Assembly (NCBI GenBank): GCA_964619775.1
Contig: CAZUFB010000013.1
Location: forward strand, 1 to 37,595
Source of the DNA: CAZUFB01 sp964619775
GTDB lineage: Bacteria; Actinomycetota; Coriobacteriia; Coriobacteriales; UMGS124
Direction: 5' to 3'
DNA length: 37,595 nt
Both the position numbers and the translations under genes were made by a program. The notes below the pieces were generated by a model. That model made no database searches and was not told the origin of the DNA. It saw only the letters and a list, made by a program, of their open reading frames with translations. Positions 1 to 8,239 of the stretch are shown in pieces. The first letter of the stretch is position 1. Every line of letters begins with the position of its first letter.

Positions 1-119
1 CCAAGCATGCCGGTGGGGCGACGCCTCGCAGCTGGCGGCCCGCACAACGGGTAGGGTGGAAAAGGCAAAAAAGGAGGCGGCGCACCCCTCGCAGCGCGCC
101 CTGAAGCGAAAGGGACTCC

Positions 120-536
120 ATGAACCGGGTCAACGTCGCAGCGGCGGTCATCATCGAGGACGGGAGCGTCCTGGCCGCCCAGCGCGGGCGCGGAAAGCTA
201 GCCGGAGGCTGGGAGTTCCCCGGCGGCAAGGTGGAGCCGGGCGAGACCGCGGCCGAGGCCTGTGTACGCGAGGTACGCGAGGAGATTGCGGTCGACGTCG
301 AAGGCTTGGTGCCCTTTGTGACACTTGAGTACGAATATCCCTCGTTCCACATGCACCTTGAGACGTTCACCTGCCGCATCGCATCGGGAACTCCCGCATC
401 GACCGAGCACACCGAGCTGCGCTGGCTGTCCGGCGACAAGCTCGACACCGTGGCCTGGCTGCCCGCCGACACCCAGGTGGTGAACGCCCTGCGCGCCTAT
501 CTGGCAAACACCGGCTCGTTTACCGCGCCGTCATAA
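120..536 (+). CDS. Nudix hydrolase, MutT/8-oxo-dGTP diphosphatase type
   Basis: A 138-residue single-domain Nudix protein, probably a cytoplasmic nucleotide-pool sanitiser that hydrolyses oxidised dNTPs to monophosphates. The Nudix box is visible at about residues 35-58 (GGKVEPGE followed by REVREEIAV), matching Gx5Ex7REuxEExGu except that the last glycine is alanine. The N-terminal VAAAVIIEDGSVLAAQRG and the W-E-F-P-G-G-K entry are typical of MutT rather than of ADP-ribose or ApnA hydrolases. An AGGGAC ribosome site lies just upstream of the ATG. The gene stands alone on the plus strand and converges on divIVA. MutT function is inferred from family resemblance; the exact substrate cannot be read from the sequence. 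Confidence 0.85.
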   Translation: MNRVNVAAAVIIEDGSVLAAQRGRGKLAGGWEFPGGKVEPGETAAEACVREVREEIAVDVEGLVPFVTLEYEYPSFHMHLETFTCRIASGTPASTEHTELRWLSGDKLDTVAWLPADTQVVNALRAYLANTGSFTAPS

Positions 537-596
537 GACGCAAAAGGACGGGTGCGCGAACGGGGCGGAGGCTTTCTCCCGTTGCATGCAAAGGCA

Positions 597-628
597 CAGG
601 CACCCCGGGAAGAACCTCGGGGCGCCTG
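597..628 (+). terminator. Stem-loop after the Nudix gene
   Basis: CAGGC-a-CCCCG (597-607) pairs with CGGGG-c-GCCTG (618-628), with one mismatch. No U-tract follows directly, so it is a candidate 3'-end or processing hairpin rather than a classic intrinsic terminator. Confidence 0.4.
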
Positions 629-640
629 CGCCTATAGTGC

Positions 641-707
641 GGCGGTTCCGCGAACCGCCCTCGAGCAGTCTGCGGAACCGCCGGATGCAATGACGCTCGG
701 CTTTTTT
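641..707. terminator. Alternative hairpins in the Nudix/divIVA convergent gap
   Basis: GGCGGTTCCGC (641-651) can pair with the adjacent AACCGCC (653-659) or, perfectly over 11 bp, with GCGGAACCGCC (672-682). A T6 run follows at 702-707 on the plus strand. The gap lies between two converging genes, so a terminator is expected. Which hairpin forms cannot be decided by eye. Confidence 0.45.
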
Positions 708-717
708 GCGGGCTGCC

Positions 718-1416
718 CTAGTCCAGGTCGTCGATCGAGATGGATTCGATCTGGGCGCCGAAGGGGTTCAGCTCGGCCTGGATCACCGAGCTCGAGGAGC
801 GCGGGGCGACCGTCATCGGAGCCTCGGAGCCCGACGGGGTCGACGTCCCCATGAGCGGGAAGTTGGCCTGGGCGGCGTCCATGAACTTCTGCACGAGGGC
901 CATGTACTCGCTGCGGAACTGCTCGCGCGAGCTCTTGAGGCGCTCGATCTCGTCGAGCTCGCTCTGCTTCTCGTCAAGGGCCTGGCGGATGACCTTGCGG
1001 GCCTGGGTCTCGGCGTCGGCACGGATGCGGTCGGCATTGGTCCGGGCGTCGGCCACAATCTTGTCGGCCGTCTGCTGCGCCATGATCAAGGCGGCGGAGA
1101 GCTGCTCCTCGGTGGCCGTGTAGATGCTCGGCTTGGCGGGCTCGGCCGGTGCGGCGGCAGGCACAGGAGCAGAGGCCGCGGCGGCGGCGGAACGGGCGGC
1201 CTCGGCCTCGGTACGGGCCTTTTCGACCTCGCCCTGGAGCTCGGAGTTCTTTGCCTCGGCGGCCGTCAGGCGCGTCTTGAGGTCGGCGATCTTGCGCAGC
1301 ATAGCCTCGATGTCCTTGCTGACCTCTTCGAGGAAAACGTCGACCTCGGCAGGCATGTAACCGCGCTTGGCCTCGGAAAACGTCTTCTGCTGGATATCCG
1401 CGGGGGTGATGGGCAT
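718..1416 (-). CDS. divIVA: DivIVA-domain cell division/polar growth protein
   Basis: A 232-residue coiled-coil protein. The N-terminal DivIVA domain is clear (about 1-60: ITPADIQQKTFSEAKRGYMPAEVDVFLEEV), then an Ala/Pro-rich linker (about 75-96) and a second coiled coil (about 100-185) with a polar tail. DivIVA proteins bind curved membrane at poles and septa and, in actinobacteria, steer cell-wall growth. The ATG at 1416 is chosen over the in-frame TTG at 1422 because AGGAAGG lies 8 nt before the ATG but only 2 nt before the TTG. It is the last gene of the ftsZ-pgeF-yggS-sepF-yggT-divIVA stretch, its usual place in Gram-positive genomes. The family call is firm; Wag31-like essentiality is not shown. 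Confidence 0.9.
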   Translation of the reverse strand: MPITPADIQQKTFSEAKRGYMPAEVDVFLEEVSKDIEAMLRKIADLKTRLTAAEAKNSELQGEVEKARTEAEAARSAAAAASAPVPAAAPAEPAKPSIYTATEEQLSAALIMAQQTADKIVADARTNADRIRADAETQARKVIRQALDEKQSELDEIERLKSSREQFRSEYMALVQKFMDAAQANFPLMGTSTPSGSEAPMTVAPRSSSSVIQAELNPFGAQIESISIDDLD

Positions 1417-1497
1417 GGTCAAAACCTTCCTACTGTTCCAAACCTTCGGCGCGCCGCCGCAGGCGGTCTGCGCGGCACGGTACCGGATAGAGCTGCT

Positions 1498-1758
1498 TTA
1501 CAGTATAGCTGCAACGAGGCGTTCAAGGAGCACCAGCACGAGAATTGCAACGACCGGCGAAAAGTCGATGATTCCCAACGGCGGTATGAAGCGTCGGAAC
1601 ACCCCCAGATACGGCTCGCAAATCGAGGCAAGCACGCTGCGGATGTCCTCTACGATGCGCGAGACGCCCCGGGGAATCCAGCTCATCAGCACGTACACCA
1701 CGATAAGGATGGAATAGAAGTTGATAACCGCCAGGATGACGTTCTCGAACATTTGCAT
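1498..1758 (-). CDS. YggT family membrane protein
   Basis: An 86-residue protein with two hydrophobic segments (about 5-27 and 63-86) around a conserved loop containing SWIPRG, EPYLGVFRRFIPP and G-I-I-D-F-S-P, the YggT family signature. The family is of unknown function and is linked to osmotic stress and division by its position after sepF. The sepF stop codon (1762-1764) lies 3 nt upstream of this start, and the AGGGGA ribosome site is inside the end of sepF, so translation is probably coupled. ATG 1758 has better spacing than the in-frame TTG at 1761. Confidence 0.9.
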   Translation of the reverse strand: MQMFENVILAVINFYSILIVVYVLMSWIPRGVSRIVEDIRSVLASICEPYLGVFRRFIPPLGIIDFSPVVAILVLVLLERLVAAIL

Positions 1759-1761
1759 CAA

Positions 1762-3018
1762 TTATCCCCTCAGGAGTACGCCTTGGCGCCGCAAGGACGC
1801 CCTGTCGTCGTCGGTCAGCGCGGTACCGCGCGGCAGCACGACGTACACGTGGTCCCCCAGCTCCTTCATCCCGGCCCCACTGGCGCAACATAGGCCGAAC
1901 GAGAAGTCGAGCACACGGCGGGCCAGGTCGTTCGAGCAGCCGCGCATCACGAGCACCACGGGGCGGTGTTCGCCGACGGCACCCTGGGCGATGTCGCGCA
2001 CGTCGTCGTAGGAACGCGGGCGCACCACCGTGCACGACACAGGCACCGGGCGCGGGCCGGAGGGAGCCGCGGCAGGCGAAACCGCACCGGACGGGCCGGC
2101 ACCGCCTGCGGGCTGCGGATCCTCGCGACGCTCGGGGCGCGCCCGGCGGTCGGAGGCGCCGGGTTCGAACCCTTCCGGGTATCTGCGTTCGCGCAGCTCG
2201 GCATCGGCACGGGCCACACGCTCGGAGCGCGCCTTGCTGTTGGCGCGGCGCGAACGGCGACGCTCCTCAAGCTCGGCGTCGAGCTCGGCGTCGCTCGCGT
2301 GCTCGCTGCGCCGCGTCGAACGCACCGCCGCAGGCGGGACGGGTTGCATGCCGGCCTTGGAGCGGCCGAGGGTCTCGTCGGCCTGGCCCGAAACGTTGGC
2401 CGCCGCCACGCGCTCGCGCAGGCGGTCGGCGAAGGGCTTCTGCTCGGCGCGGGGCGTCGCCGCTGGGCGTGCGGCGCGCTGCTCCCCGGCCGGGCGGGAG
2501 AACACCTGCACGTTGTCGTCGCCCATGTCGTAGCGCGGCGTTCCCGCCGAATAGCCGCTCGGACGGTCCTCTGCCGGCTCCTCCATCGGCAGGTCGTCGT
2601 CTGCGGCGTCCCAAAAGCCGGGCTGCTGGACCGCAGGGTCCGGCTCGCTGTTGCGCGGCTTGAGCGAACCGTCGATGACCTGGAAGGGGCTCGGCGCGGT
2701 GGGCACCGCATAGATGGAAGTCGCCGCAGCGCGCACGACCGACTCGGTCACGGTGCCGGCCCCCTCATCTCCAGGCATGTTAACCGACGGGTTTGCAGCC
2801 CCTTCGGCTGCGTGGGCCGCCGCGTTCATCGCGTTGCCCGGCAGGCTGGCGTCAGCCAGCGGGTCGACGTCGTAGGTCGCCGGGAGGAACGAACCCGTGT
2901 TGGTCATCGGTTCGAAGTCGTCGACGCCCTCGGGCCACGCCCCCTCGTGGAACGCGCGCTCGAACTCTTCCTCGTCGTTGTTCTTGAACCGCGATTTTAC
3001 GTTGTCGAGAAATCCCAC
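1762..3018 (-). CDS. sepF: SepF-family divisome protein with very long linker
   Basis: The C-terminal about 90 residues (327-418: PVSCTVVRPRSYDDV to the VYVVLPRG strand) form the SepF fold that binds the FtsZ tail and polymerises. The N-terminal GFLDNVKSRF matches the amphipathic membrane-targeting helix of SepF. Between them lie about 300 residues of low-complexity sequence, acidic first and Arg/Glu-rich later (about 195-300). At 418 residues it is about twice the usual SepF length. SepF anchors FtsZ in organisms without ftsA, and no ftsA is seen here. The start is GTG with GGGAG upstream. Order ftsZ-pgeF-yggS-sepF-yggT is canonical. The terminal domains are recognised with confidence; the role of the linker is unknown. 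Confidence 0.9.
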   Translation of the reverse strand: MGFLDNVKSRFKNNDEEEFERAFHEGAWPEGVDDFEPMTNTGSFLPATYDVDPLADASLPGNAMNAAAHAAEGAANPSVNMPGDEGAGTVTESVVRAAATSIYAVPTAPSPFQVIDGSLKPRNSEPDPAVQQPGFWDAADDDLPMEEPAEDRPSGYSAGTPRYDMGDDNVQVFSRPAGEQRAARPAATPRAEQKPFADRLRERVAAANVSGQADETLGRSKAGMQPVPPAAVRSTRRSEHASDAELDAELEERRRSRRANSKARSERVARADAELRERRYPEGFEPGASDRRARPERREDPQPAGGAGPSGAVSPAAAPSGPRPVPVSCTVVRPRSYDDVRDIAQGAVGEHRPVVLVMRGCSNDLARRVLDFSFGLCCASGAGMKELGDHVYVVLPRGTALTDDDRASLRRQGVLLRG

Positions 3019-3107
3019 GTATCACCACTCCCGCCGGTGCATGTCTGTGTCGCGTCTAGCGGAAAAGCCTCTGCTCTACCGTACCCATGCCGTACCCGTC
3101 CTAAGCC

Positions 3108-3851
3108 CTACCGCCCAAGCGGAAACGCGGGGTCGAACGCCACGCGCCCTAGTCGGACAATAGTAGCACCTTGGCGTATCGCCTCTTGAAAGTCCTCACT
3201 CATCCCCATCGAAAGCTCGACGAGGCCTTCCGACCCCGGGCACGAGCCGCGCAGCTCGTCGCACAGCGCCGCCAGCCCGGCAAAGGCCGCCCGCGCCGCG
3301 GCAGGGTCGCCCTGGGGCGCCATGGTCATCAGGCCGCGCACCTCGACGCCGGGAAGCAAGCATACCTGCGGCAGGCAGGCTCGCAGCCCGTCGGGGGACA
3401 TGCCCGCCTTGCTCTCCTCGCCCGAGACGTTCACCTCGAGCAGGACCGGCTGGCGCATGCCGCGCACGACGGCCCGTTTTGAGACCGCCTCGGCGAGCCG
3501 CGGCCCCGCGACGGAATGCACGAGGGCCGGGCGGCACGCGAGGACATGGTTGATCTTGTTTTCCTGCAGGTTGCCGATCATGTGCCATGCCGCACCGGCA
3601 AGCGCCGGGTCGTCCCCGACAAGGCCGAGCTTGCGCTCGAGCTCCTGAGGGCGGTTCTCGGCGAAGTCGGTGTAACCCGCCGCGCGCGCCGCGGCTACAG
3701 CGTCCACGTCCACGGTCTTGCTCACCGCGCAGACCGTCACGTCCGCCGCACTGCGTCCCGCCGCGCGCGCCGCCTCGTCGACCAGCTCCATGATGCGGGC
3801 GCGCCGTTCGGCGACGCGCTGCCCGTATGCTGCATCGAACCCGATGGCCAT
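3108..3851 (-). CDS. yggS: YggS/PLPBP pyridoxal-phosphate homeostasis protein
   Basis: A 247-residue alanine-racemase-fold protein that binds PLP and buffers the free cofactor without known catalysis. The PLP lysine sits in VCAVSKTV (K45), followed by the family motifs DFAENRPQELERK, WHMIGNLQENK and LSMGMSEDFQEAI. The ATG at 3851 is preferred over the one at 3860: GGAAGGG abuts the latter with no spacing but lies about 10 nt before the former. The gene is between pgeF and sepF in the usual division-cluster order. Confidence 0.92.
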   Translation of the reverse strand: MAIGFDAAYGQRVAERRARIMELVDEAARAAGRSAADVTVCAVSKTVDVDAVAAARAAGYTDFAENRPQELERKLGLVGDDPALAGAAWHMIGNLQENKINHVLACRPALVHSVAGPRLAEAVSKRAVVRGMRQPVLLEVNVSGEESKAGMSPDGLRACLPQVCLLPGVEVRGLMTMAPQGDPAAARAAFAGLAALCDELRGSCPGSEGLVELSMGMSEDFQEAIRQGATIVRLGRVAFDPAFPLGR

Positions 3852-3881
3852 ACCGCCCATCCCTTCCGTCGAACGCCGCCG

Positions 3882-4694
3882 CTACCGTCCGCGCATGAAC
3901 GCCACGGCGGCGTGGCGACCGGTGCTGCCGTGCTCGGCGCGGTGCGAGAAGAACCGGTCTGTGCGCACCGCCGTGCACAGGCCCGCGTCCGCCACGCGGC
4001 CTGCGGGCACCCCCGCCTCCGCAAGCGAGGCGACGATGCACGCGCCAAGGTCGAGGTGGCGCTCCGCAGCGCGGGCGACGGGACCGAAGCGTCCCTCGAA
4101 CCGCGCAAGCAGCTCGGCGGACACCTCGTAGGCCGCCCCCGAGATGTGCGGCCCGATGTAGGCCGCCACCTCCCCCGCGGAGCATCCGACCGCGTCGGCG
4201 AGCACGCGCGCCGTCGTGCCGGCGATGCCCGCAAGCGTCCCTCGCCAGCCCGAGTGGGCCACCGCAAAACCGCCCGGCGCCACGAGCACCACAGGGGCGC
4301 AGTCGGCGAAGAGCAGCATCACCGCGCGGTCGGGCACCGTGCACACCACGGCGTCGGCGCCCTCCTCCACGCAGGCGGGAAGCGGCGCGTCGACGCGGTC
4401 GACGACCGCAACCGTGTCGCCGTGGACCTGGTTGGGCACCACGAGCGTCGGCAGAAGGTCTTCGGCACCCAAAGAGGCCAGGACGCGTCGACGGTTCTCC
4501 TGCACGCAGGCAGGGTTGTCCCCAACCTTCAACCCAAGGTTAAGGGTCGAAAACGATCCCGTCGACACGCCGCCCGTGCGCTCGGTGAAACAAAACGTGA
4601 CCCCGGAACCAGCCGCCGAGCGGTCGGTTTCCAAGGCCACGCCGTCAACCACGATGCGCTCGGGCGTTTTGGGCATACCGCACGTCACGAGCAT
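3882..4694 (-). CDS. pgeF: PgeF/YlmD family purine nucleoside phosphorylase (laccase-fold)
   Basis: A 270-residue protein of the former multicopper polyphenol oxidase/DUF152 family. Metal and active-site motifs are present: QVHG (89-92), FADCAP (129-134) and AHSGWRGT (146-153), with GPHISGAAYEV near 181. Characterised relatives phosphorylyse or deaminate adenosine and inosine; the E. coli homologue is also linked to correct muropeptide composition. It starts 18 nt after the ftsZ stop with GAGG upstream of ATG, so it is probably co-translated with ftsZ. The family is firm, the physiological substrate is not. Confidence 0.9.
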   Translation of the reverse strand: MLVTCGMPKTPERIVVDGVALETDRSAAGSGVTFCFTERTGGVSTGSFSTLNLGLKVGDNPACVQENRRRVLASLGAEDLLPTLVVPNQVHGDTVAVVDRVDAPLPACVEEGADAVVCTVPDRAVMLLFADCAPVVLVAPGGFAVAHSGWRGTLAGIAGTTARVLADAVGCSAGEVAAYIGPHISGAAYEVSAELLARFEGRFGPVARAAERHLDLGACIVASLAEAGVPAGRVADAGLCTAVRTDRFFSHRAEHGSTGRHAAVAFMRGR

Positions 4695-4712
4695 TCCTCA
4701 CCTCGCCGCCGT

Positions 4713-5831
<1,119 letters not shown>

Positions 5832-5977
5832 CCTTTGACCTCCGCAACTGGTGTGTTCGCGACCCCGCCGCCAGGGTCGTCTACTCCGTCGTTTGCCTGG
5901 CCAGTGCTTCCGTCACAAGACACAGGCGAGGATTAAAACCCTAACGGTCAACTCTACAGTTAACCAAAATTACAATC

Positions 5978-6011
5978 ATTATATAGTTGCATACGACCTT
6001 CGACCTGTCAA
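5978..6011 (-). promoter_or_regulatory. Candidate ftsZ promoter in AT-rich gap
   Basis: The minus strand carries a perfect TATAAT (5978-5983) and a TTGACA (6006-6011), but the spacer is 22 nt, longer than the standard 17, so the two may not work as a pair. The surrounding 5930-6000 block is strikingly AT-rich against the window. It lies about 150 nt before the ftsZ start. Confidence 0.45.
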
Positions 6012-6066
6012 TGAAGGTCTGGGCCGATGCCACCGATTCGCCGTAAACAACGCACGAGAGAAACAT

Positions 6067-6096
6067 AACGCCCGCGCGGCCCTGTACAAGGGCGTT
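6067..6096 (-). terminator. Stem-loop after ftsQ
   Basis: AACGCCC (6067-6073) and GGGCGTT (6090-6096) form a 7-bp stem that encloses a smaller CCCT/AGGG hairpin. It lies 27 nt past the ftsQ stop. No strong U-tract follows, so it is a weak terminator or attenuating structure before the ftsZ promoter. Confidence 0.35.
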
Positions 6097-6122
6097 CCCC
6101 TGGGCGTCACAGCCGACGAGGC

Positions 6123-7346
6123 TTACGAGATCTTGACCCACGCGCCGTTCTCGTCGTAGTAGCCGTTGATCCAGTTGCCGTAGGAGTCGTGGTAAGCGTA
6201 GATCCACGTCACTCCGTCGTCGGCGTAGTAGCCGCCCTCGTCGAGGTTGCCGCCTGAGGCACCCTCCTCGGTGCCCACGAAGTCGCCGTTTTCGTCGGTC
6301 GGCGCAGACGACGTGTCCTCGGAGGCCGACTCGTCGACCGTCTCCTCCTCGGCCGCCGCGTCGGAATCCTCCTGCGTCGTCTCGGCCTCGTCGCCGGTGT
6401 CGGGGTCGGCCGCCGCGTCGGCGTCGAGGCTGCGCCACACCGGGTCGGTGGGGACGCGCACGTTGACGTAGGTTATCTGGCCGGCATACAGCTCGAGCAG
6501 CGCAAGGGCGACCTCCTCCTTCAACTCGATGTCGGTGGGGGCGCCCAGAGCAATCTCGATGCCGCTGGCAAGCATCACCGAGATGGACTCACGCGACGAC
6601 GCCTTGGCCGACACGATCTGCGAGCGCAGCTCCTCGCTGAAGGTCTCAAGATAGGTCAGCACGCCGAGGATGGCCGTGTCGGTGCAGGCGGTGCCCACGG
6701 AGGGCGTCACGAGGGCCGAGATCTCCGAGATGTACACGAGCCCCTCCTCGGAGGCCACCGCATACGCCTGGTCCGCCGGGGCCGCCACGCCGTTGTCGGA
6801 GGTCGCCTCCTCCAGCGCGAGCGACTCGAGCCAGTAGCCGTCGGTCGAGATGAGCCAGGCCTCGCTGCCGTTGGCGAGCATCACGACAGCGCCCGCCACA
6901 CGCTCCTGCACCTCGATGACCAGTTCGTCGGGGAAGTTGCGCGAGATGGTGACCGAGGCGATCCAAGGGTTGGCCGACAGACGCGAGGACACGCCCGCCT
7001 CGTCGACGCTGAACAGGGTCGACCCGCTCGGAACCGCGGCGAGCGCGCTGATGGTCTCACTCGTTACGTGCTCGGTGGGGTTGGCGACAATGCGCTTGAT
7101 CTCGAAGAGCGGCGAGTACACGACGACCACGTAGGCGATCAGCGCCAGGAGCAGCACCACCACGCTCAGCACCAGCAGGCGCATGCGCCGGTAGTACGAC
7201 CCGTGGCGCGGGTCGCGCGAGCGGCGCGCGGAAGGCCTGCCGGCCAGGTCGTCGGCACCCTCGAGCATGTTGCGGTAGCCTCGGCCGGCGCCCCTGCTAG
7301 GACGGGAAGCCGAGGAACTTGACCTCCGGTCGTAGTTCGACGCCAT
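6123..7346 (-). CDS. ftsQ: FtsQ/DivIB POTRA divisome protein with acidic, aromatic-repeat tail
   Basis: A 407-residue type II membrane protein: basic Ser/Arg-rich cytoplasmic head (1-53), one transmembrane segment (about 54-78), POTRA domain (about 80-149, YSPLFEIKRIVANPTEHV to NFPDELVIEVQER), and FtsQ beta domain to about 305. It scaffolds FtsL/DivIC and regulates septal synthesis outside the membrane. Unusually, it continues with a Glu/Asp/Ser-rich linker (307-370) and a Tyr/Trp-rich tail of 11-residue repeats (WIYAYHDSYGN, WINGYYDENGA). The start overlaps the end of murB by 50 nt with GAGGGAG at good spacing; an internal ATG at 7268 would remove the overlap but also part of the cytoplasmic head. 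Confidence 0.9.
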   Translation of the reverse strand: MASNYDRRSSSSASRPSRGAGRGYRNMLEGADDLAGRPSARRSRDPRHGSYYRRMRLLVLSVVVLLLALIAYVVVVYSPLFEIKRIVANPTEHVTSETISALAAVPSGSTLFSVDEAGVSSRLSANPWIASVTISRNFPDELVIEVQERVAGAVVMLANGSEAWLISTDGYWLESLALEEATSDNGVAAPADQAYAVASEEGLVYISEISALVTPSVGTACTDTAILGVLTYLETFSEELRSQIVSAKASSRESISVMLASGIEIALGAPTDIELKEEVALALLELYAGQITYVNVRVPTDPVWRSLDADAAADPDTGDEAETTQEDSDAAAEEETVDESASEDTSSAPTDENGDFVGTEEGASGGNLDEGGYYADDGVTWIYAYHDSYGNWINGYYDENGAWVKIS

Positions 7347-8211
7347 GGCGCTCCCTCACTTGGTTCAGAACGTGGACGATGACGCGGGTGACGTCGGCGG
7401 CCGTGGCGCCGCCGAGGTTGACGATGAAGTTGGCATGGCGAGGCGACACCTGGGCCCGCCCCACCGTGTAGCCCTTGAGGCCGCACGACTCGATGAGCTG
7501 GGCAGCCTTGTGCTCGGGCGGGTTGCGGAAGACGCTGCCGCACGACAGGGCATCGAGGGGCTGCGTGGCCTTGCGGCGCTCCAGCATGCCCTCCATCGTG
7601 CGTTTCACAAGAACCTCGTTGCCAGGTCGCAGCGCAAGCGTCGCCTCGAGCACGATCTCGCGCGGGGGGATGTCGCTGTCCCGGTAGAACCAGCCCACGT
7701 CGCGGCCCTCGTAGCGCACCAGGCCCGCACCGGGCCTGAAGGTCACGACCTCCTCGACGATCGAGCCGATCCACTGCTCGGCGGTGCCCGCGTTCATCGA
7801 GACGGCTCCTCCCACCGTGCCGGGCACGCCGACGGCGAACTCCAGGCCCGACAACCCGCGGTTGAACGCCTCGGTCACGACGCGCTGCAGAGCCGCGCCC
7901 GCCCCCACGTGGAGGCGGTTCTCGGCGTCAAACGAGAAACGGCGGAACTCCTTTCCCAGCGTTATGACCGCCCCGTTGTAGCCCGCGTCGGACACAAGCA
8001 CGTTGCTGCCGCGGCCCATGATGACCCAGGGCACCCCCTCGCCGCGCAGGATGTCGTTCGTCATCCGCAGGCTTGCATAGTCGTCGCAGGTCACGAACAG
8101 CGCCGCCGGCCCGCCGATGCGGTAGGTCGTGTGGCGCTGCATGCGCTCTGAGACGAGTATGGTGCCCTGGACGCATTCCAGAAGCCGTGTGTAGGCGCCC
8201 TGCACGCTCAT
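7297..8211 (-). CDS. murB: UDP-N-acetylenolpyruvoylglucosamine reductase MurB
   Basis: A 304-residue FAD enzyme that reduces enolpyruvyl-UDP-GlcNAc to UDP-MurNAc with NADPH. FAD-domain motifs are RIGGPAALFVTCD, GRGSNVLVSDAG, and GVPGTVGGAVSMNAG. The catalytic proton-donor serine lies in SCGSVFRNP, and SPRHANFIVN is near the C-terminus. ATG 8211 (MSVQGAY) is chosen because GAAGGG lies 8 nt upstream; the open frame further upstream overlaps murC in another frame. It is in the operon between murC (28-nt gap) and ftsQ (50-nt overlap). Confidence 0.97.
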   Translation of the reverse strand: MSVQGAYTRLLECVQGTILVSERMQRHTTYRIGGPAALFVTCDDYASLRMTNDILRGEGVPWVIMGRGSNVLVSDAGYNGAVITLGKEFRRFSFDAENRLHVGAGAALQRVVTEAFNRGLSGLEFAVGVPGTVGGAVSMNAGTAEQWIGSIVEEVVTFRPGAGLVRYEGRDVGWFYRDSDIPPREIVLEATLALRPGNEVLVKRTMEGMLERRKATQPLDALSCGSVFRNPPEHKAAQLIESCGLKGYTVGRAQVSPRHANFIVNLGGATAADVTRVIVHVLNQVRERHGVELRPEVKFLGFPS

Positions 8212-8239
8212 AAGCGGGACCCTTCGCGAAACGGTCGGC

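Noticed and set aside
5851..6159. A 102-codon plus-strand frame in the ftsZ-ftsQ gap
   Set aside because: It crosses the AT-rich promoter region and the end of ftsQ, has no ribosome site or recognisable domain, and its composition changes mid-frame.
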